Origin: Sporothrix humicola
Taxonomy: Eukaryota > Ascomycota > Sordariomycetes > Ophiostomatales > Ophiostomataceae
NCBI GenBank assembly: GCA_021396245.1
Contig: WNYE01000087.1
Span: 116,437 to 180,436, forward strand
Direction of reading: 5' to 3'
DNA: 64,000 bases
This document shows, one piece after another, positions 56,751 to 64,000 of the stretch. The translations under genes were made by a program, and so were the position numbers. The notes below the pieces were generated by a model. The model was given only the letters and a program-made list of their open reading frames with translations, did no database searches and was not told the DNA's origin. Numbering within the stretch: position 1 is the stretch's first letter; each line of letters begins with the position of its first letter.

Positions 56751-59700
56751 GATGGGGCGCCTCGCAAGGAGAGGGAGAAAGGAGAGTGTTCTCCGTATCT
56801 TGCGAGGATATTCGCTTTCAAAGATTCAGAGACAGGTACCATTCTTTCTTGTCGCTCCCGTTTGCCACTCTCTTGTCTAGGGACACCCGTGGCAGTATCT
56901 GAATGCCTGATGTCTGCGTGTCTGAGCGTCCAAATGTCTTGATAGGTGGGTACTACTCCTCTACTCGTGGCAGTCGTGGCCATCGTGTGATGCCTCAATG
57001 TTTGTACTCGGTACCTCGTGTCGCCAGTACCCCCAAGTCTCACTAATGCTGGGGAAATGTGATGATAGGCAGAAGGGCATGGATCGACACTCGAGCACAA
57101 TTCTCGTACGATTCCTGACGCATCCGGATGCAGAGACATTCAAGATCCGACCAACGGCCATCTCATTCGAAAAATATCGTCACCTCACCAGGAGCTTCGA
57201 AGCGATGACGACAAGGCGATGCAAAAAAAGGCAGAGTGCATCGGTTTTCCATCACCCGAGAGATAGTCGCCGGATCTCGCGGAGGGATACGGATGGCGGT
57301 AGCAGCTAGCCGCTAGCAGATGACGGTGTTAGAGGGGATGCAAGACTGATGGATGACGGATGGGCAACAGACGGACGACAGGCGGCGAAAAATCGGTGAT
57401 AAAATTTACGCAGACCGCGCCTGGAACAGCATTTAAAGGCTTGGGCTGTTCGAACGGTGCCTTGACCGGGCCCTTACAAGTGTCTTTTCGTTGGCTGCAA
57501 GTGCCGCAAATTTTTGCGGTTTTTGCGGTTTTTACAGCAAAAGGTGGCGCAAGGCAATCCGTCAGGCGCAAGATGCATCATCAACAGATGCTTCAAGTCT
57601 GCATAGTCAGAAAGGCAGCTGTCAGCGCATCGAGCCCGTGATGGGAAAATGACAATGATGAGGCACCAAGGCGACAAAACGACAAACGACAAACGAAGAA
57701 ACGCCAAAACAACAAGACGATAAGACGATCAGGCGAGGCGACAAAGCCAATGTACTCACTTCCATGTAAAGTACCGCCTGTCAAAGTTCCCCTCATTTTT
57801 TTTGTGGTATTACAAGGTCTCCAAGTCTCTCCGTCCAGATCGACGTACCCGATCGGCAGCGCACTAGCTGCGTTTGTCGCTATTTTCCGTGTCTATTTGA
57901 ACGTCGCACAAGAAACTAGCAGGACGACGGGCCAGCCAAAGTCCTCGAAAACTGGAAAACGCCACAAAAACACAAAGGCTGGCGCCTCGTATGGCCTTTT
58001 CCGCCAGAATTTATCGAGTTTACTTTTTCGAGTTTCTCTCGGCAGTTTCCACTCGGCCAGTCGACCATTTTGATGACCATCGACAAAGGGAAAAAGGGGC
58101 ACCAAACATGCAATATTTTGAAATGATCGTTGTGAGTGAGGTTCCTCGGCAGAAGAAAAGAGGGGATATGAGGAGATGCAAAGCAAGACAACAAAAAAAA
58201 AGAACATCGAGCAAGCGAGCAAGCAAAGACCAAGCTGTTCAGAGGCGACAACGAGGCTCAGCAAAGTTCTGTACACGCTCAAGCGAACTCTGGATCGGAC
58301 CCGTGCTGACGGTGATACAGAGTAATACTGATCTGCCAGTCGTCATTGATTACGCCGAGCTGAGCTGTCTGGTTGACGAATGTCTCTACAAATGAGCACT
58401 TGCATCAAGTTGCATTCAACATCTAGTTTCTCGCGACAAGCCGGCCCGTCACAGAAGTATCGTTTTGCGCGATATAAAATAGCGAAAACGAGATGCAAGT
58501 ACCGATAAATACGCACTGCAGTGGGAATAGAGAAGATTCTGTGTGAAGCCAAATGAGTCCAAAGAGAACAAAAAAAAGACGGTCAAGCCACCAGGGCGTT
58601 GTCCAAAGAAAGGAGATGCAGAAAGATGCAGATTGAGGTCACTCCAAACTCTGTTTTCGTGGAAGCCGATGGCTGATGGCTGGTGGTGATGACTGGATGG
58701 GTATGACAAAAGACCTAAACTTTTTGTGCTCACATCCATGATGGGAAACTCAATTCCGCATCCTTTTTTTTTTCGTCTTTTGCTGCCATCGCTTCAAGAG
58801 AAGGACATGCAATTTCAGCCCGACTCTTCACCATTTTCAGCGCCGTTGCCACCTTAGCCTCTCGAAATGCAATTCTGCATTTGTTCAAAATATCGATTTT
58901 GTCCGTTTCTGGACATTTGGGCATGTTTGTGTCCCCAACCTTGTAGGATTGTGCAATTGTGTTATTGTAAATCTCTACGGAGTTCCTGTTGGTGCCCTTT
59001 ACATAGGGCGAAGATGACTTGTCACAAAAGCGCAAAAGAGAGCGTCTTGATGCAGACGTGGGGGAGGCAAGATACAGTTGGGGGGAGTGGGAGAGGGGCA
59101 AATGGGAGGCTGAGCTGTTGGACATATTTTGTTGGACATGTTCCCGTGTTTTGTTGGACAGTTAGACAGTTTCTGTTGGAGTTTCATTTGACAGCCAGTC
59201 GCAAGGGATTTGTCTGTTGGTTTTTATTATGGCATTTCCGTTTGCCATTATTTTCTCATCACTTTCTGATCGACTTTAATCATTTATGGTCTTTTTCTTT
59301 CTCAGTATCTTACCCATCTCCGGGCCATCGCCTCGCAAGGATCTTCCCAGAGAGTGAAACGATCAACAAAGAAACACAGGTGCATTATAAAACAGTCACA
59401 GAAGAAGAAGGTTAAAAAAAAAGGAACAAAAGGAAACACTCCGCACAGCCTCGCTCGCAACTCAGTCTCGATTCGTGATAGTCCAACGCACGACGGTTTC
59501 TTTTGTCGTTTGAGTCGAAGGCGGGTTTTGCCGTCTCGTCCCAGCCTCATTCCCCTGTGCCCGTTGCCCCGAGACTATGAATCTACGATGAGGATTTAAT
59601 TTTGATACCTTGCTGTCTCGAGCATCTCCCATCTTCTCCAGTTCTCCAGTTCTCCTATTCTCCAGGGTCTATGACGTGACAACAAAATATTTTGTTTTCA

Positions 59701-60673
59701 AATAAAGCGATATGGAATAAAATTCAACAATAAAACGACTCAGTAAGGGGAATTTATCGTCGTTCATGTCAACGGCGGTTGAATATCGGATAAGCCGTTG
59801 GGCGTCTTGGGCGTGTAGACTGACAATGGAGCAGATCACCGACAGAATAGGCAGTTGGGGCCCTTCAAAAACATTCGAGAAGCTTTCAAAGCATTCGATA
59901 ATCCCATCATTCAGCGGCCTAGAGGTTGACGGTGTGCTGTCCGCCAGTCGTCCGGCCATGCAAATCCATCTAAAATGTCTAATCTGTCTAGCAGGTCTGT
60001 TGCCCGAGGTATCAAGTTGCGAGTCAGAAGGCTTCAAAGGAGCTTCGAAGGGCGTCAAAAGGCCTGGCATCAACCGTACTGGACAGTTTCACGGCTGCGA
60101 GAGAGAGGAAGGTACGGAGTACAACGTCTCGACATTACACTGCGTGAGGGTTTCCTCTTTGGGAAAATCTGTCCACCGCAAGGGTCTTGCAAAAGGACCG
60201 GAGGACCTCCCTCGCTCCGTCTAGAGAGAGGACTTTGGGGTAATGAGCGGTGGGCTAGAAGATTAGAATTGTTCGACTTCTGTGCCCTCCCCGGAAATAC
60301 AGCCTGGGGTCGGGATTTGAATGTTTTGATAGTCAGGCGAAAAAGTGCCATCAAGTACCAGCCTCGCCAGCGAAACAGGAAAACGACTGGTGAATATCGA
60401 CGTTTTGGTGGGTGAGCGGTTTATTAAGCTGGATAGCAAAGGACAGCGCCTAGCTGTACATCTCCCGTCAAAACACATGATGGACGCCCATCAATCACCC
60501 AATCCGTCCATCTGTCTATCAGCTGCCAGGGGCGAAAGAACAAAAGAACGAATGTGACAAAAAGTACGCCAAAAGCTGTGGACATCCATCATTATTGGCA
60601 GCTAGAACGACAAGTGCATGATGTTTCGTATGGCGCAGGTACTTTTTGAGGGAGGCAAGGGCACGTCAGGCAT

Positions 60674-60697
60674 GAAAAAAAAAAAAAAAAAAAAAAA
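60674..60697. repeat. Poly-A tract of about 24
   Basis: Uninterrupted A homopolymer on the plus strand in the gene desert. It is not preceded by a recognisable retroelement. Confidence 0.85.
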
Positions 60698-60785
60698 AGG
60701 TCCATTGACAAAACGAGAAATCCAAAGAACTGAGAAAAAGACGTTGATGGGGCAAAGAAGACGATGAAGGAGAGTGCCTGCATTC

Positions 60786-60829
60786 TTGGTATTTCTTTGG
60801 TATTTCTTTGGTATTTCTTTGGTATTTCT
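60786..60829. repeat. 11-bp minisatellite, four copies
   Basis: Four perfect copies of TTGGTATTTCT in direct tandem. Confidence 0.9.
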
Positions 60830-61749
60830 CTTGAACTTTTTGGATTCTCTTGGCCATCAACCAGAAACCAATAATCAAAACGGAAAAAATACCGAGTGCG
60901 ACATCCCTCCACTTTTCCTGCTACCGTTGCACTCGCCATGGCGGAGTAGCGATTGGCAGAAAACGAGGCGAAAAAATACTTAAAAAGTGACTTTGATCCT
61001 GACGGGAGAGGGACAGGATGCGACACTGATCACTCATGGATCACTGGTGGAGGGTGGACAGCTGACAAGGAGCCATGTCCAGTTGCTGCTGACCCAGGTC
61101 CATTCCAGGTCCAGACCCCTGGCCCTGACCTTTTGAATTCTGAGGAGTTGTGACTGAGGTGACGTTGGAAATGGAATCTCCTTCTTTCTCCAGTTGCAGT
61201 GCAACGTCAGGACTAACACGACTTTGATTTTGAGTTTACTTTTACCATATATGTATCTACCAAGTACGGAAAACGACACAATGGGCATCCCACAGCCTCG
61301 TCTGCCCCTTACATAACCATTCTTCAAATGCACCTCGCACCTCGCACTCCCAAATTTGAGCTCAAGATCTCGACAACGGCATGCAAAGTGGAATATCGAG
61401 AATCGTGCGGGCGATCGAGGCGGGAAACGGGCAACGGACGGCGGGTACTGGTCTCAACGGTCAGGCCACACTTAATGGAGGACACTGGAAAAAAGAAAAC
61501 ATACAATGGAAAACCGAATGATGAAAAACGAAAAACGATAAACAAACCTGAGGAAGAGGAATAGGCGGAAGAGGGAAAAGTCAGATATGATGGGAGGACG
61601 ATGGGCAACGGTGGAAAGAAAAACAAACATCGGAACAAGGAGTAGCAAGAGGGAGGCGAATGGAGAAGAGCTTCCGAGAGATAGCTTGCATTTTGATAAA
61701 AGAGGGGGGGGGCGAATAACAGTACTTTTTGTACTGCATCGCTGCAAAA

Positions 61750-61793
61750 AAGGACATCAAGGACGAAAAGGACGAAAAGGACAAAAAGGACAC
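61750..61793. repeat. 9-bp tandem repeat, about five copies
   Basis: Units of AAGGACGAA with small changes. Confidence 0.85.
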
Positions 61794-62230
61794 GGTGTGG
61801 CACTACACAAGACACCGCTCTAAGACAGGGAGAATCCGGCGGTGTTTGGGTTGCATCGTCTGTGAGATGGAGGCTTGGGTTGTGGGATTTGACAGCTGAA
61901 CGCGGACATCAATATCCAGTATCGGGTGAGGTTTATAACTTTTTTTTTTTTTAAAACAAAACATATGGATAGAGTGGTGCCTGTAACGGACTCTTCTCGA
62001 AGAGCTTCTTGCTCTTTATTTATTTATTTATTACAATATTACAATAACATCTTGGGTCATTATTCTCTTTTTTTATTATTATTATTATTATTATTCGCCT
62101 TTCTTAGTCAATCCTAACTATTGGCGACTAGCTAGGTAGAACCTTTATGGGGAAGAAACTACTATAGAATTGTGTATATAAACTTTTTAACTTACACGAG
62201 TGTGTGTTGGCTTGCCAAAGTTATACGTTA

Positions 62231-64000
62231 AGTAAATAAATAAATAAATAAATAATTATATATAATAAATAAATAAAAAAGGTAAGTGTAATAAATAAAG
62301 TATAAAATAAAAGAGTGTATAGTTTATAAACTTAGTTTTTTTTTTTATTTTAAAGTTTATTATTTAAATATTATTGGCGTTATAATAAGTTTTTTGTTTT
62401 TATACTTTTAACGTTAAAACCGATCGTTTAAATATTACCGGCGTTATAACGAGTTTATCGTTATTACTTTTAACGTTTAATTATTTAATATTTAAAATAA
62501 AAACGAAAATAAAAGTTATTATTATTAAAATTATTAAAGTATTAAACGTAACCGTTTAATTAATTTTTCGTTTAAAAAATAAACTTTAATTAAAGTTAAA
62601 AAACGTTATATTCGTAAAGTTAATATCGTTAAAAAAAAACGGTGTTTTTTTATAAAGTAAACTTTAATTAAAGTTAAAAAATATTATATTTATAAAGTTA
62701 ATATTATTAAAAAAAAACGGTATTTTTTTAAAAAGTAAATTTTAATCGAAGTCGAAAAATATTATATTTATAAAGTTATTATTATTAAAAAAAAACGATA
62801 TATTACCGTAATATAACGTAAAAATAAAAAAAAAACGTAATTTAAGTAACGGTATATTACCTCGGCGACGGTAACTTTTTTAACTTTTTCGTAAAGTTAT
62901 ACTTTAAAAACTTATCGTTTTAAATAAATTATTAAAAAATTAATTTAATTTTAAAACCGTTTTATAATTTATATTTTAATTTTTCGAAAGTTTAAAGTTA
63001 ATTTACCGGTCGTAGTAGTGTTTTTAAATATATTAAAATTATATATTTAGTCGTTTTATTTTTAACGTTATAAAAGTAATTTAAAAAGTTAATAACTTTA
63101 CGTTAAAAAAAGTATACGTAAAGATTAATATAATTAATATAAATTTACGTAAAAAGGTTACTTTCGACTTTTATAAAATAAAAGTAATAACGTTATATAG
63201 TTTTTATTATTTAATATAACGTTTATATAATAAAAAATTTCGTAAAACGGTTAATTTTAACGTTTTATTACTATTAAGTTTTTTAACGGTTAATAATTAT
63301 AACTTAATTTATTTTTTTAAAAGTAAACGGTAAAAGTAATATAAAAAAAAGTAAATAATAATTAATAAATAACCGAAAGTAACGTATTATATTTTAAATT
63401 ATTTAAACTTTAGTTTAATAATTTAACCAAAATAAAAAAACGGTTTAATAATATTTTAAGTAAAAGTTTAATAATAATATACTTAATTTAAAATAAAAAA
63501 AATAAATAAATATTAACCGGTAAACCTCGAAAATTATACAAAAATACTCGTAAAAAATAATATTTAAAAAAAACGTTGGTCGGTTATTTTTTAACTTTAA
63601 AAAAAAAAACGTTTACGTTATAAGTTACCGTACTTTAAAGTATAACCGTATAAATTATTTAAACTTACGGAAGTATATAATTTTATATTTTTTCGGTAAG
63701 TTTCGTAAAAACGTAACTTTATACGGTAAAACGGTGTTTTATTTATCGAATATATTTTTAAAAAAAAAACTTTTTATTTAATTAAATATTAAAAAAATAA
63801 GTTACTCGGTAAAAAGTAAAAACGATATTTTAATTAAGCGTAAACGTTATCGTCGAAGTTTTATAAACGTGGGAAAAATAAAAAAACTTACTTTTTATTA
63901 GTTCGAATATAACGTTTTTCGGTTATATTTAATTTATAATTATTTTTTAAACGTTTTATAAAATATAATAATAAAAAGTTATTATACGGTTATAAACGAA
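62231..64000. repeat. AT-rich RIP-mutated tract
   Basis: From about 62,230 to the edge the sequence is overwhelmingly A/T. Remaining C and G sit mainly in CpG, ApC or GpT contexts; by eye I find about two CpA and fewer than a dozen TpG in the last 1.65 kb, while TpA is extremely common. This is the footprint of RIP (CpA to TpA) on once-duplicated DNA. No open frame of useful length survives, and the original element cannot be named. It may be a dispersed transposon relic or the edge of a larger AT-rich block such as a centromere or subtelomere. Confidence 0.85.
62581..62814. repeat. Three tandem copies of a 78-bp unit inside the RIP tract
   Basis: The string TAAACTTTAATTAAAG recurs with its flanks at a period of exactly 78 bp (unit starts 62581, 62659, 62737). 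Copies 1 and 2 differ chiefly by CG/TA-type changes, copy 3 diverges more. 78 is a multiple of three, so the unit could derive from a coding repeat of 26 residues. Confidence 0.8.

Larger units (their letters stand above)
49217..62230. other. 13-kb gene desert rich in simple repeats
   Basis: I translated and looked through all longer open frames on both strands (largest 183-192 aa at 55061-55612 minus and 56091-56669 plus) and found no family motif, no chain of phase-compatible exons and no RNA gene. Base composition is uneven: T/C-rich plus-strand blocks with long T runs (50,340-52,400), A-rich blocks, and many microsatellites and short minisatellites. CpA and TpG are common, so this part is not RIP-mutated. 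Possible contents are long regulatory DNA, non-coding RNA or lineage-specific genes I cannot recognise. Confidence 0.55.

Noticed and set aside
58730..59125. 131-codon minus-strand open frame with a charged C-terminal half
   Set aside because: Somewhat protein-like (KIDILNKCRIAFREAKVATA) but the N-terminal half is low-complexity and no homologous family comes to mind; too weak to call.
60674..60697. Poly-A tract as the tail of a non-LTR retroelement
   Set aside because: No reverse-transcriptase remnants or target-site duplication are visible next to it.

Overview
The window is nuclear DNA of a filamentous ascomycete, most likely a Sordariomycete. Coding sequence is GC-rich, introns are short (about 49-77 nt, mostly GT-AG with internal CTAAC/CTGAC-like branch sites), and leaders are long and pyrimidine-rich. 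The right end is an AT-rich tract almost free of CpA/TpG, the pattern left by repeat-induced point mutation (RIP). An order such as Ophiostomatales is only a weak guess.

Positions 1-49,216 are a dense housekeeping region with about 20 genes. From the left: the 5' end of separase (minus, cut by the edge); a DUF5321 mitochondrial membrane protein; a SIRT4-like sirtuin (minus); a His-rich cation-efflux transporter of the mitochondrial MMT type; xylulokinase; an HGGG-type alpha/beta hydrolase; an NC2-alpha/Bur6 histone-fold repressor with a very large Gln/Pro arm; the PI 4-kinase Pik1; two tandem small paralogues of unknown function (minus); nucleoporin Nup82 (minus) divergent from nuclear cap-binding protein CBP20; mitochondrial ribosomal protein MRPL31 (minus) divergent from TRAPP subunit Trs20; histone H4 (minus); APC3/Cdc27 (minus) divergent from SND2/TMEM208; a DUF3605 protein and an acyl-protein-thioesterase-like hydrolase (both minus); NADH-cytochrome b5 reductase; PBN1 of GPI mannosyltransferase I (minus); and finally a large multidomain protein with a caspase-like domain, a homeobox-like helical module and a rhodanese-like domain. 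Exon structures were worked out by hand by joining conserved protein segments in phase across splice sites.

Positions 49,217 to about 62,230 are a 13-kb gene desert. I find no recognisable protein or RNA gene there. It is rich in homopolymers, microsatellites and short minisatellites, and has one CT-rich leader-like stretch (about 56,200-56,750) with no gene behind it. From about 62,230 to the right edge the sequence is RIP-type AT-rich DNA with three copies of a 78-bp tandem unit.

The genes form no pathway cluster. Separase and APC3 both serve the metaphase-anaphase transition; Nup82 and CBP20 share a divergent promoter and both serve mRNA export. The most unusual items are the caspase-like/homeobox-like/rhodanese fusion (with a splice choice that would add or remove the homeobox-like WF-RR helix), the uncharacterised tandem pair at 21.5-23.1 kb (one copy with a GC-AG intron), and the desert-to-RIP boundary on the right.
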